A model generated the notes under the pieces. That model was not told where the DNA came from, searched no databases, and saw only the letters and a list, made by a program, of their open reading frames with translations. From NCBI RefSeq assembly GCF_003286085.1, contig NW_020825298.1:4712001-4776000 (forward strand): a stretch of DNA of 64,000 bases. Reading direction: 5' to 3'. The translations under genes were made by a program, and so were the position numbers. Source of the DNA: Drosophila persimilis. Its lineage: Eukaryota; Arthropoda; Insecta; Diptera; Drosophilidae. Below are positions 10,422 through 24,081 of this stretch, piece by piece. Each line of letters begins with the position of its first letter. The stretch's first letter is position 1.

Positions 10422-13400
10422 TCTATCAAAAAAATTGTGAAAACTCAGATTAATATGTACATATTTCTTCCGAAATCTAGCAGTCTCTTGTTATTCGATG
10501 GCTTTGAGTAATAATAAATTCTGTAATGATAAATTTCTATCAATTCTTCTACAAATTATATCACCCACATTCCTTTCTCTGAAGAAAGTATCTATCAGAA
10601 GGCTCTTCAGTATATTAGTAGTAGAATTTTCTTAGTAAGAAAAGTACACCCATCGAAGCGCCATATCAAAAATAAATTTAAAGCATGGAATCCAAGCTGG
10701 ATTCTGGATGGGCAGCAAAGAGACCTTCATGAAGATATCCTGTAGATAGACCGTCAACATGTCTAGATTTCCGAAAGGATTTGCTCATTTTGCATACCCT
10801 TTTTCTTCTGTTTTAGGAGCATAGACGGAGCATACTCTTTTATTGTCCAAATACCGGGTATAATAAACAACAACACCGCATTGGGCGAAACAGAAAACAA
10901 TTTTTGCTGAATGCACACGAAAAATCAACGAAAGAGCGAGAGACCGACAAAACGAATGCGAAATTGCAACGGGAGTTCTGTTCTGTTCTGTTCTGTTGTT
11001 GTTGTTGTTGCTATCCGAATGGAATGGAATGGAAACAACAACAACAACACAAGAGAAGAGAAATAAGCAGAAGAACAAGAGTAAACAGTTGCAACAACAA
11101 CCAGATGGGTCTCTCCCCCCCACACCACCACCCCCCAGGGTACGGGTCTGGGTTAGTAAATAAATGCGACAAGCGTATTTTTTCCGTTCAGAAAAACAAT
11201 GTCAACATGGAGGAAACATTTCAACCGAAAATTAAAAAAACTATGCAAAAAAATATATAGAACTCCCCCCACTCCCACACATCCAAAACAATCCAACATT
11301 TTTTTTGGTTGCAACATAGTTAAATAAACATTTCATCATAATTATATTCAGGGGTACAGTTGCCTCGGCTGCAAATAAGTGTTGCATACCACAGGGCGTA
11401 CAAAAGGATGGGGGGGGGGGGCGGCGGCAAAAAGGAAAATAGACAAAGTAGAAGAAGACGAGCGAAAGACAAATTTGTTTACATCCGCTTGAAGTTTTGG
11501 CAAGGTTTGCGAATTGTTTTTAAGTGGGAGAGACAACAAAATAAATTAGGAGTCTCCGCCAATCCTCCTGGGAATTTCAGTGCCTCATAAATAACATAAT
11601 TTTTGTATAATACAAAATTTGACAATTAGTGAAAAATTTTACTTTAATCCATTTCCAAAATTCTCTCATTTTTGTTTGCCTTTGTCGCCTGTGCAACAAA
11701 GATACGCAAACGCAGCCCACTATCAAAGCCCACTCTCCAAATCTCAGCAGCCAATCACACACACACACACACACAGGCTCACACGCACTCTCTGGCATTC
11801 GCTCTACCACAAAAAGCTCCGCGACAACAACAAAATCAGCAACAGCAACAACTAATTAAGTTCATTGCTTCTATTTGCGTATTTTGCTGCCTTGCATCCC
11901 GAACACACTGTATTTCTTGTTGCCTTTGTTGTTATTGTTGCTGTTTTGCATATTTTTTGCAGCCGAAGCTCAACAACAAAAGACAACCGAAAAGCAAAAT
12001 AACTACAAGAAAGAAATGCTAGCATTTCAGATCGAAGCATTTAATACCCTTGCGGATCGTGTGCATATAAGGGGCTATAGTAGGTCCAAAACAATCTAGT
12101 ATGAGATGAATTTGTATTGACACAGTTTTTAGATTATCCCTAATAATAATTAAACACTCCTAAACCAGTGTTACGATGAGATCCAAAGAATTGAACAGCA
12201 AGTGACTTCTTCTTTACTTAATTTATTCAAATATCACACTATATAATATCCATACTTACTCTATGAAATTGATAAAAATCCTTCTCTTCGTTAAAAACAT
12301 TTGTGCTCTTTGGACAGGGTATAGAAACAAAAACTCATCAGGCTCATCTTCATTAGCTTTGCTTTCGGTCTTTCTTTCCGTCTCTCTGCGTGCCTATCCT
12401 CCCAGGCCCAGTACATGTCTAGTCTTATGCTCGCCCACCCCCCTGCATCCCCTAGCCGAGACCCTACTTTCTTGCATTGTCTCTGGAAAAAAAAAAGAAA
12501 TAACTTTTGTTTACTCGCATTCCCTGCGTTGCCTTTGTTTTTGTTGCCGCCTGTCCTCTGCTGCCGTCGGCGTCTCAGTCGCTGCTGCTGTCTCTGCTGT
12601 TTACACAATTCCACAGCCGAAGTCCAACAAAACAAAAAGACAGGCCAAAAAAACAAGAGTCCAGACTTTTCGAGGAAAGATGAACCAAAAGATACTCCTT
12701 ACTCCAAAAATTTTACAAAACTATAGGGTAAAAAGCATCTAGTTTTAAAAACTGAGCAAAGAAGCAAAAAATTATTAAGCCCTTAAAGGTACAAACTGCT
12801 TTAAAACCTCGATATACCCTCAAACGCTGCATATCAGAGAGTAGACCGTGGCAGAAGAATCGAGACGCGGGCAGCGCAAAATGCGAAATGTATAATGACC
12901 TTCAGTTGCGTTCAAATCGGCGTCGTCATTGACGCCAGCAGAAGCGGCAGCAGCAGCAGTAATACTATCGCTGCTGTCGGCTTTGTGGGGGCGGTGTTCT
13001 CTGCTTGGGTCAAGACTCGACACGTCTTAATTTCTGCTCTCCATGGCCACACTTTCCCCGTCCCATAGTTTCCCCGCCCCCTCCCACGCACAAACATTGT
13101 AAACAAGCGGCGACGTCGCTGCCACGAGCTTCGGTCGACGACGCTTCCTAGTTGTAAATTTACTCACACCCACACATAAACGAAGCTGCCTTTTGCGCCT
13201 GCTCTCTCAAATCGTACACTCGTTCGGGTTTACTCTCTCTCTCTCTCTCTCGGTCGTCGGAATTCATTCGCTCCTGTGCAAACAAGTGTTTGTTTGCAGC
13301 GTCGAAGTCGACAGAGGCAGAGCAAGGGCAGAACCCGCAGCAGAAGCAGAAAAACACCCACCCGTCTCTTACCAACAAGCACTTAGCCCACTGACCTCCC

Positions 13401-16149
13401 TCCCCACGAACCACCCTCAGCACGAACCACTGTCGAACTTTCTTATTTGATTATTCGCAAAATAGAAACACAAAAAGAAAGAGAGTCACTCGAAAAGCTT
13501 CTGTCAAATTGTGACAAAACGAATTTGTACTAATTAGCATTTTCCATGTGTCCTTCACAGTGGGTCAAATCGATTAAAATGTGCGCTGTGCAGCATGACT
13601 TGCGGTTCTGTTTGGGACGGCAGTTCTGGTATAGATTAAATAATAGCATACATTAAGCATTGATTGCCGGTAATATAATCGAGCCGCTAAACACACATGT
13701 TATCATATAGTTGTGGGATAAAGTGCGCAAAAAGCCCGGTCTGGATGATGCATTACTTTTCTGAAGAGGTGTGTGAGCCATATGACTATGTACAATAAAG
13801 CTGATAAGACTTTTGGATGATGACCTTGCAAGGCAAGGTAATACCTTAAAAAGAAATTTAAAAAACAAAAACCAAAACTAGGGACCACTGTGCACCCCCT
13901 ATTCCAACTCTCTCAATTATAAAAGAACACCACAGTGCGCCAAATGCACGCCAAAAACCAACGAAACATAGACATTGGTATGAGAATCGTAAACTAGCAA
14001 GAGCGTCAGGGACGGGGTTAGAATAAGGAAAGAGTGTGGGGGACAACAAGCTGAAAGACGACCCAGCGTCGTGTTGTTATTGCTGTTGTTCTACAGTCGT
14101 CGGCACGTGAGAGCTGGCGCACGAGAGCAGAGGCAAAAACAACAAGAAAACCAAACCGCCTCCCACGCAGCGACTAAAAACGCAGTGCACTTTGGCAGAG
14201 GCAAAGCAGCAGAAGCAGAATCAGAAGCAGAGGTAGCGACTGCGACAGACAGCAGAGCTGTTCAAGGCAGCGGCGGACAGATAGCAACGACAAAAACAAA
14301 GCCAGAGAGCAGCGGCAGAGAAACGGCAGGCAAATAGAAATGTGAACAAGAATGAAATTCGGTTCGAGGGCCGAAGCTTAGGATACCCTTCGTAGATCGG
14401 TTGTTTGTGTGATTTCCATTAGCTGTGTAGATTAATTTAATAATTGAGGTTGTGGCAAGAGGTTGTTCAGGGTCATCAGGGTTCGTCCGAAGACATCATA
14501 CCCTCTCCCAGGCAGGGTATAATTACATGCACACAGATGCAATTTGTTTGCATAGCAGAAAACCAAACAACAACTGTAAAAGACGACGCTCAAGGCAAAC
14601 TAACTATTTAGTAGCAGCGAGAAAGCAGAGCAGCAACAGCAAGTGAGCAGAGCAGAGCAAAGCAGAGCGTGGGCCAAGGCAGCGTCGCCGGCGCAGGCAG
14701 AAGACGGAAATACCAAGCGAACGAACGATGACGAACGTAAAAACTACGCACCAAGCGGTAGAGCAGCGGGGGGGTGTGGGGAAGGGGCCAACAATAAAAC
14801 ACGGCACGAAAAACAAACAAACAAGCAGACCATGCTGTGTGGGGAGAGGAGGAGGATGGAAAGGCCTACAGTGAGATGGTGTGAGAGAGAGAGAGAGATG
14901 GATAGTGACAGCGACAGCGGCAGCGAACGGAGCGTGCACAGCACCTGCCCTTTGCTGCGGCCCCCTTGGACCCCGTGCTTGGGCTAACGAGCAAACAAAA
15001 CTAAACAAAAATAAATAGAAACAAAAACAGAAAGAGAGAAAAACGAAAGAAAATAAGCAGAAATAGAAAAGCAGGAACTATTTTGTTCGCTATGGGAGGA
15101 AAAACTTTGGAATTTAAATATAATCAAATATGTACAGTAAAAGCTCTGTAAAAGGAACATTACCAGTAAGGGTGTAACGTTTACTTTCGAGAACCTTCCA
15201 TCACAACTTCCGAGCGCAGGGGATCTTATCCGCCTGGCGGAGTTTTCCCTGTACCACAAATGGATAGCATTTATCACGAACATTTCCCCGATTTCTTCCC
15301 ACTTCCCAAACAACGGAACATCCCCAGCGTCCCCACCTTATCGAAGTAAAAACCAAAATGTCAATCGAGAATACGCTTTTTTTGTTTTAGGAATTTTACT
15401 ACGGCGTAGTAGAAATGTCGATGTTTTTTTGGCGCGAAGCTGCCGTTGAGCTGATTTTTTTGTGTCTTGGTCGTCTTTCGGTTCGTTCAACTCCAGGTCT
15501 GCCGCCGACGTCGCCGCTGCTGCCCGCTGCCCGCGGTGAACCGCTCCTGTCTACTTGTTTGTTTAATTTTTTGCCATTTCTGCTTCACATTTTATTTGTT
15601 TGTTTGACTCGCTGCGCATGTAGTGGTGTGTGTGAGTCGGCGGCAGCGCTGGCGGCCCAAGAAGCAGTTGTCGCCTTCTCCCGTGAACGTCTCTTCGTCA
15701 TCTCTCTCCAAAACTCCTCATCATCGTCATCATCATCATCGTAGTAGCTCCTCCGCCACCCCTCTCCAGACGTAGTAGCTCTTCCACCGCCCTCCTTCCC
15801 CTTCATACTTGTTGTTACTGCTCTGCTGCTGCCGTGTTTCTTTTTCACTTTATCAAAACAACTGCGCAGTCACAGCCGGCGTCGCTGTCTGTGTCTGTTT
15901 GTGCAAGGTATATTGAGTGGAAGGTCGGGTCCCGATCTGCAGTGGCATTTTGTTGGAGCTGTTGGCAGGTCATTAGTTGCATTTGTACTCTCATAGTGGG
16001 CCAAGTGGAATACCTTTCAATAATCCATACACTATTTAAGATATAAGCCGAAGTAGAAGCAGAAAACTTCTATCAAAAACCTGTGATGTTCCCTGACGTC
16101 AGTCAAATGGAGGGATTTCCATACCCTCTTTTTCATATACAATGGACTT

Positions 16150-16520
16150 GTGTTTTTTTGGCGCGCACTCTCTCTCGCACACTCACACTGCTCGCTCACG
16201 CTCTTGCGCTAGCTCGCTCTCTGTCTCTCGCGTTCGTTCGCTTTAAGCATGACAAACAAAGCACCGTAGAATTTCACAACAGGCGAAAAGAGAACTTCAT
16301 TATGATGTTCGTTTTGTTTTTCCACGAAACAACTGTTTACTGTACGCTGTCGCCGCCGGCAGAGACGTCAGCGTAGCGGCCTCTGCCGCCGCCTGCTGCC
16401 TGTGTGCGTTTACAAATCGATTTCAATAAGTTTGTCGGTGTTTGTCGGGAAAGCTCAGACGGTGAAACAGACGCTATCAGACGTTGCTCGCGAGCGGTTG
16501 TAACGGTACCGTAAGAGCCG
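16150..16520 (+). promoter_or_regulatory. Candidate promoter-proximal region, GAGA-rich and GC-rich
   Basis: A dense run of CTCTCTC/CGCTC motifs (16168-16235), which are GAGA-factor-type sites, is followed by GC-rich DNA and initiator-like TCAGAC sequences at 16455 and 16477. A-rich, leader-like DNA follows. It could be the promoter of the MADF gene, whose 5' untranslated exon has not been located. No TATA box or clear initiator/DPE spacing was found, so this is tentative. Confidence 0.25.
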
Positions 16521-16663
16521 CCACAAAACTTATCATTTACATACGCGCGCGTAACGGTTTAGAATCATTTTTTGCCCAAAGAAGCGCAACAGCGGCACGG
16601 CGTGTATATAGCGGTAAATATCGGCGGGACAGGCAAGTGCGTATCTACGTATTTGTGGGCGCC

Positions 16664-16688
16664 TGTGTGTGTGTGTGTGTGTGTGTGT
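16664..16688. repeat. TG microsatellite
   Basis: About 12 TG units. Confidence 0.9.
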
Positions 16689-18678
16689 GAGGCTGTTTGT
16701 TTTGGCAAGTGAGATGGAAAAAGCCTATGACTCTGCCTCCTGCTGTGCTGCTGCTGCTGCTGTGTTTGTGTGTTTGCTAAACAAATAACGGCAAAACAAA
16801 TACAAGCCACAGCTAAAACAGTACAAGGAAATGTTTTTCGAAAAATACCATACAAAAATAGTACTTGAAGTACAGAAAATATTTTTGGATTTAGAAAGAA
16901 ACAAGTACTCAAAAAAAAAACCTTGGGGATTCAGAGAGAATTATTTATAAATAATGTGCCCAAAAGTGCGTGTCTCAATTCAAAATTGAAAACATACCAA
17001 AAACAAACAGGAATATGAATTTCTTCTTACATTTTGTGTCTGAAAAAAATGGGTTTCAATTAATTGGAAAAATCCAAAAAAAGTCATATTTTCACAAAAG
17101 TTTTTTACAAAATTGTTTTTCACGGATTGTGCGTATCTGTTCGAAAATGTGTGTGTTTCGATTGTAATTGGTTTTTTATTTGACGCCTTGAAATGTATTT
17201 TTAAGTTTTTTGTGCTCAATTTTCGTTGGTTTTTTATGTTGTTTACTTTTTTGCGTTGTTTCATTTGTTTTTTGTCGGCCTCTTGGTGTTTCTCTCCTTC
17301 GTCGCCTTCTTCTTCGTCTGCCCCTGCCGCCGAAATCTTCACTGAAAATGACAAATCAGCCGGAGACAAAAGGCGAAACAGAAACTAAATTGTGGATAAC
17401 ATGGATTTTATGCAAATGAACGGTTTGGCGATTCGGTTTTTTGGAAACAGTTTTAAGCGAATTCAAAATGGTTGTTGCGAGTGTGTGCCCAAAGAAATCT
17501 TTAAAATATACAAATGGGAGGAGTGTTCAAAAAAATTTTAAAATACTGTAAGAAAAAGCCCCATTTTGGTCTGAAATGAAAAACTATAAGTGGAATATAA
17601 TTCAAGAAAATGTGTGTTTAAAAACTTAAAATAAGAACTATCTTAAAAGTGCCTAAAGTTGTGCAAAAACCTTTGAGAGCTCGTAAATTATCCAATTTAA
17701 CTTGTAATATTACAGTGGAACAGATCAGATTAAATAATCAATCAAAGGGCGGAGAAGCTTACAAAAACGTGAACAGAATGTGATACAAGTGCAAGTGTAC
17801 AATAACTAAAATAAATTAAAATCCCAATGAGAATGTCACCGAGAACTATTTAAAAAAAATGAACTTCCTGTTGAAACTCCCGTGATTCATATTACAAAAG
17901 TCGTCCAATAAAATGTGTGACATTTTCGAATTCTTGCTAAAAAGCCCCCGGACGTCGCGCCGTCGCCTTTGGCCACAAACACATGCGCCTCCCGCTTTTC
18001 TTGGGAATCAAACAGCGAAAAGACAGGCACGGACATGCAAATTAAATTTTAGCGAAAAAAACCCAAATCTATAAACGCAATCAGTAAACAACATTCGAAA
18101 AGAATACAAAAAAAAAGCACGGTCATATATAAAAATCGACCGCAGAATTCCAAGTAAATCCCTCAAAACTGTGCTACTTAAAAATAAAACGAGGCCAAAG
18201 ACCGACCAGAAATGGGGAAAACAAAATTTAGGAAAATATCCATCAAATAATGGGAAATTCAATTGAAAATTTAAACAAAATCTATCAGAGATAGAGAGAG
18301 AGAGCGCGGAAAAAGTGCGTAAAAAGGCAGCGTGGCGTAAAAAAACAAGTTCTAAAAATAGACCAAAATGTGTCGCGTCTAAAAATTGACGCAGAAGTGG
18401 CGCAAACAGCCAAAGCAAAGCAAACAACTAAATACAAAAAAAAAAAAACACAAACAAAACAAAAAGCCATACACGCAAGACATTCAAACGGCAAACTGAA
18501 CTAAAAAAAAAAAAAACAAATTAACGTTTTTTTCATAAGCTTCGTGTCTGCCATCTCTTTTGCACTCCCAGTGCCACCGAGTTTGTGTGTGTTTACCGTT
18601 ATGATTCATCCAGCTGTTTGCGCAGCGTCGCAATCTGCGCACAAAGAAATATTGTACTTCTCGAACATTTGTGCCCGA

Positions 18679-18680
<2 letters not shown>

Positions 18681-18711
<31 letters not shown>
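18681..18711. repeat. GA microsatellite
   Basis: About 15 uninterrupted GA units, a potential GAGA-factor or CLAMP binding tract. There are similar tracts at 24050-24078 (CT), 48669-48692 and 63537-63562. Confidence 0.9.
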
Positions 18712-18713
<2 letters not shown>

Positions 18714-21546
18714 AATTACTAAACAATTTATTAAAGGAAAATTAGGTGTGCTAAATCATGTACTAAAGCACAAAGAGAGACGTTACATCTATTACGAAAA
18801 GTGCTAATAACGTAAAGCGAATTGCGTTGGGACTGCGAATGCGACCAGGAAGCAAAAATCTACGTTCGACAAAGATTGATGTAAAAGCGGGATGCCGCAT
18901 AGTATAATGCGCAGCATGGCCGTGTGTGCGAGTGAAAGCGCACGTGTCGTCCCTGGTGTGCACTGTACAGTCGTCTATGTGTGAATGTGTGCGAATTACG
19001 CTTCCGTCTATTGTGAATGACGAGGCGCACAGCAAGCACTGTTCGCCTTGCCATCTTTGTTGTTATCGTTTTGCCGTTGTAGTTGTCATACCCATCGGTA
19101 ATCGTGCAGGAAGAGAGGGTATATCCTACTCGACGAAGATTCTTATAGAGGATCAGCAGTCAAGCAGGAAAATCTGTTAATTCAGTATTTTTTATGTTGA
19201 AAAAGTCATCAGTATCGTCAAGAGAACCTCTGTATTATCCACGCACAGAATGGGTTTTGTTTTACCAGTTTTCTATGTCCCTATCCAATCGAGATAAAGC
19301 CACGTCTTCACATAATATATAATTATATTCTGTGGGTGATTTTTCAATTAAATTATGCAGAGTATCTCAAAGGTTTCGAACAACTTTCTGGATCAAAACG
19401 TCCGGAAATGTTCTTGAAAGTACTGCCAAAAACGTATTTTCTTCTGTTCTTTGCTCTCAGTAAAAGGTATATAGTAGTCTCCACACTCGACTCGATCATT
19501 CTTACTTGCTTTTGTTGTTGACTTGTGACATTTACACACACACACGCGCTTTTTCTTAACAGAAATTTCTTGGTCGCCAGGCATTTTGTACAAATTGCGA
19601 CATTTTCCCCCGACTATAAACGTTGTGTATGTCAAAATGTTAATACCGAAATCTGTTTTAAGAAAAACTGCTACATCATGCGCCGTGGACTCGCTTCTAT
19701 ATAGAACAAAAACTAACCCAACGAATGTACTATATAATATATGTACGATCGCGGGGCATACTATACTAAGTGCCACTGACCTAGGCAGGCACTTTGGCGA
19801 TGACGTGTTTAGTAAACTGATTAAAAAATTGCTTGCTGATTTTATACGGAATTTCTGAATGGGAAAGCATGTTTTGGATTTTTGATTTTTGCTTTTGTTG
19901 CTTTTTGTTCAAGTAGATTACAAATGTCGATCATCTAAAGTTCAGATTGGGTTTCGTTAATGATGCGAAATCGATTTGGTTTGAAACAACGCAATATCAG
20001 AGTCGGACTTGGACTCGGATTTTCCATTTGGGGATAAGATTCCAGAAAACAGGTTATGGAATTTCCTGAGCCACGAGCACGGGGAATATCATGAGCAAAC
20101 ATAGCTGATAAATCTACGTCACAGCTATTTCATCATCAGATGCAAGCGAAGATAACATCCACGGGGCCTTATCTTCTCTAAACATGTTTCGGGATAAGGT
20201 CGAGAGTAAAGTTTATTTTTAACCACAGAAAAACGATTCGAGTGCGAATGGGGCAAAGAATCAGATTAGAATTGTCATTACAGTATTATTAAATGTCTAT
20301 TGCAATCAAACATCAGAGGGGTTCGTTATGAAATCAGTTAAGTCACTACAAAAATAAACCATTTAAAGGTTGTAGGAAGTTTCAAACATCTAATCGATTC
20401 TTTATCAAAGCAATCGATGCTTTACTGTCGCATAATCAAGATCTGTTGATCTTTAATTCCTTCTATAACATTTTCTTTCTAAGAAACTTAATTCCAATTA
20501 ATTTATTTGCGCTCTAAAATATTAAGAGCATGCCCACAACTGTTTTACAGCTTTGGCACTGCACTAAATGTCGTTAAAATATTTAGATTAGTTCCCCTTT
20601 CGTACATTCCGCATACTCGTAAAGGTCTGGAAAAATGTCGGTTGACTTTTCGCAATGGACTTTCAATTTATCAATTATATGCCAAATCAAATAAAAATCC
20701 CCAGCAATTAACAAGTTTACTGCCACCGAACAGAGAGTGAGAGAGAGGGAGAGAGAGAGACCCCTTTCAGTTGGCTAATAATGACGATGAGTACACGAGT
20801 CTCTATGAAGGGGTTTGCTTTTTTGCCATGCTTAGTTGTTGGCATGAAAATTTCCTATTTCTGATTAACACCTCTACTCATAGCCGATGTTTGCCGGGTG
20901 GAGTGGCGGCCGGGCCACACGAATAACAGAGCTAACAGAAGTGGGTCCGAATGACCAGCCCCGATCGTTGGATTGCACACGTATTTGGCCGTAAACAGTT
21001 TCGCTGAATATGCTTTGAGTGCCCGGTGGCGCTGCATGAGAGCGTGTGCGTGATTGAGTGAGTCACGGCTATCATTTAAGTCAGGGCCGGATTGTTCCAA
21101 TCACGGGAAAACACTGTGACAAAGCCAGACAACGATAAACGTCAGATCTACGTGCTGAGGGGGTAGAGGAAAATATTCAAATGCCAAAGGCAGTATGGAG
21201 GGCCACTGCTGAACCCCTATATCATTACAATCTGTGTTTAGACGGAGATATTCCTTGGGACACCACTGTTGCTAGAACCACAGGTGTCCGCCCTCAAGAT
21301 TCAGTATTTAAATACCAAAAGCTGTAAAGGCAGGCACAAAATTATAAAAATGTGTTTCTATATTTCTTAGAATTTCTGTTTTAGACGGAGATTGATTTGA
21401 AAAAATACCACAAATTTTCAAAGTATACTAAATTACTTTTATATCAAAAAATTTCGACCAGCCAAAATACTTAAATATCCAATCAATGCTCTAAAAATAC
21501 TATAAAAATACTAAAAAACGTTTATTTGTTCCTTTTCTCTTCACAG

Positions 21547-21808
21547 TTATTTGCCAAGCAGAAGAAAAGTGCTAAATGAAAGAGAATGAGACACAGTCGA
21601 CAGACGAACAGAAGACGATGTTGATTGAGTGCATTTCGCGCGACATTCCCTGAGAGAAAAGAAACAGAACAAGTGAGAGAGAGAGCGAGACAACTAGTGA
21701 GTGATAGCGGGCCAGAAGTGCAACATAAAGCTCAGCGTTACAACACCACAAGCCACCACACACACACACAGACACACTGTACACCCCACCGAGTGAGCGA
21801 AACAGCAA
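21547..21808 (+). other. 5' untranslated part of the MADF coding exon
   Basis: A pyrimidine-rich acceptor (CCTTTTCTCTTCACAG, ending at 21546) begins the exon. It is followed by 262 bases without a long open frame before the ATG at 21809. The transcript therefore has at least one upstream untranslated exon. Confidence 0.6.
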
Positions 21809-22615
21809 ATGAACTTCAATCCGGCCAGCGTTGTAGCCGCAGCAGCAGCAGCCGCCCACAATACGCACCACACCCACCCGCACCACCTGCATCAGCACCA
21901 CCATCATAGCCAGCAGCCCCACATAATCCCACTGCCCAGCTACAGCAGCCAGCCAGCGATAGTGGTGGGTGTGGGCAGCGGGACAGGACTCGGAAGTGGA
22001 GGAGGTAACGCGGGAAATACAGCTGGCAATATTTCGCCCAAAATCATGGAATGGACCAACGACGATGCCCTGGAGCTCATCGAACAGTATCGCTGTCACA
22101 CGGAGCTCTGGAACCGGGCCGATCCCAAGTACAAGGACAAGCTGTGCCGTTTCCGGGCCTGGTCGGAAATCGCCGAACGCTTCGGCTGCAGCAAGGCCGA
22201 GGTGGAGCGCAAGATGAACGTCCTGCTCACCCAGTACCGGCGCGAGAAGCATAAAATGTTTGTGAAAATCTACCAGGGCATCCAGCCCAATCCGTCCAAG
22301 TGGTACGCCTTCAAGCGGTTCGATTTCATGGAGGCCGGCGGCGGCAGCCTCAGTGGTGGCGTGGGCGGTGGCCCCGTCGGAGGTGTCCTGACCAGCGCCG
22401 GCAGCAACATTGTGGCCAATCCTGTTGCCACCTCGGCGGCCGCAGCAGCCAACCACAATGGGCTCAATGGACTGGCTGCAGCGGCAGCGGCTGCCTACGA
22501 GAGCAGCACCATTGCAGCAGCGGGCAATGGGGGAGCCCCCGGAATGGGAGGAACAACACAGCCCGCCATGCAGCACAGACGCATCAAGACCAAAGAGCTG
22601 AAATACTTCGGAGCG
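21809..22615 (+). CDS. MADF gene, first coding exon (long isoform)
   Basis: It encodes the poly-Ala/His N-terminus and the complete MADF domain. The frame would read on to a stop at 22639, but the strong donor GTGAGTAAG at 22616 ends it after a whole codon. The ATG context (AGCAAATGAA) is acceptable for flies, and the region before it has no in-frame ATG that I could see. Confidence 0.85.
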
Positions 22616-24045
22616 GTGAGTAAGCGGGCCAGAAAATAACCCAAATGCGTAATCGCCAAAACAGACAGACGGCAAACAAGTGTTGGGGGCTTAACCCCAG
22701 AGTGGTCAATGTCACCTCACTGTGTTTGATTAGCGGGAATTGCCCCTCGGAGGACAGGGGTGTATGATATTTCGGTTAGCAACAAGTATTTGTTGGGTTG
22801 ATTTGATTTCGTGACGAAATTGAGCATTTTCTTTATTTCTGTCCGTGATATCAACATTTCTGTTGCCTCATTCTGATTTTATTAAACCTGGTCTTAAAAA
22901 AGATGACCTGCAGTTTGTTGGAAGACCACTTATTTATTTGATTTGCCTCCAAAGCACGTGTGGCAGATTTATCTATCGCTTAGCAACAATTTAAGCATTA
23001 TACAAGTAGTAAATTGAACTCTTATCAAGTGAGATTTTTTTGCCACACCACAAATCGGGAAAACGTTTTCTAGTGTTAATTTCAAATCAAAACAAGCGGA
23101 AAAAGCTAGCAGAATGAGAGGAGCGAACGCACACACACGCCAGAAGCAGCAGCAGCAGCAGAGCTGGAGAGAGAGAGCACGAACCAATCAAACATGTGCG
23201 CGAGTGACTTGCTGTTTTCGTGCAGGGAGAGCAGAGCGTAACCAGCTTTAACTCTCACTCTCTCTGAGTTGTGCTTTGCTGTGTGTGGTTTTGTCTCTCT
23301 CTCTCTGACGCTCGGCTCTGCTTTCGTGGCCGCTTGTGTGTGTGCTTTTTTGTTGTTGACGATCAAAACAGAATTAAAATTTTACGCATAAATTTTTCTT
23401 AGAAATTTGCGACGGTGTGTGTGCGTTCCTCGACCGCAGCTACACGAATTTGTGTCTCTCTCTCGCTCTCGCTCTTGCTCTCTCTGGACTGTGTGTGTCT
23501 GTTATTTGCCTTGTCGCGCCAGGCCAGCAGTCTCGTTGAGGGGGGTGTGTGGGGGCCCTGACATTTCGTCGCCGTTTGCTCTGTTCCGCTCTCTCCTCCC
23601 CTCCCTTCGTATATCATGTTGTTTTTTTTGTATGATGAAATGTTTGTTTTGCACCGCGAAATGTTTTTCGAGAATGCGCTGCGACGCAGGCACACTTGCC
23701 GTTGCTTTTTTTTTCGGGCACCGTTAGAGGGTATGATGTTTTGTTAAGAGGTTGGTAAAGCATAAAACAAATCTAACCGAAAGGAAAGTTTCCTTGGACC
23801 AACATCAAAATCTGAGGATTATTCCATATGAATTTGGTTGAATGTAATGGCTCTTTAGGGGGTATCATTGGCCTCGACCCCTTGAGCTAGCTTTCCTTTC
23901 TGGCTGCTTTAGTTGTTGCTGTAGTGATGTTTTTGTTTTGTGGACGTTTCTACCGCTCCACTTTGCCTCTCGCTCACTCTGTCTCTCTTTGATATGCTCT
24001 ATCTCTGTCTGCCGTGATTCGTTGGAAGCTTTTGTTTTTACTTGG

Positions 24046-24081
<36 letters not shown>

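Larger units (their letters stand above)
4781..21546. other. Long non-coding stretch upstream of the MADF gene
   Basis: About 16.8 kb without a recognised coding gene. It holds three tandem-repeat blocks, one Tc1-type transposon relic and many GA/CT, CA and CAG tracts. The part from about 13 to 18.5 kb is rich in GAGA-type tracts and in A-rich leader-like DNA. Because the coding exon at 21809 is preceded by a splice acceptor, one or more untranslated first exons of the MADF gene probably lie somewhere here, but I could not place them. Confidence 0.5.

Noticed and set aside
19393..19776. 127-codon minus-strand frame, possibly starting MPGDQEISVKKKR
   Set aside because: Part of it translates a CA microsatellite into a Cys/Val run, and an overlapping plus-strand frame of similar length shows that the region is simply stop-poor.
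21572..22675. 367-codon open frame opposite the MADF exon
   Set aside because: It is the antisense shadow of the GC-rich MADF coding exon; the sense strand has the recognised domain and splice donor.
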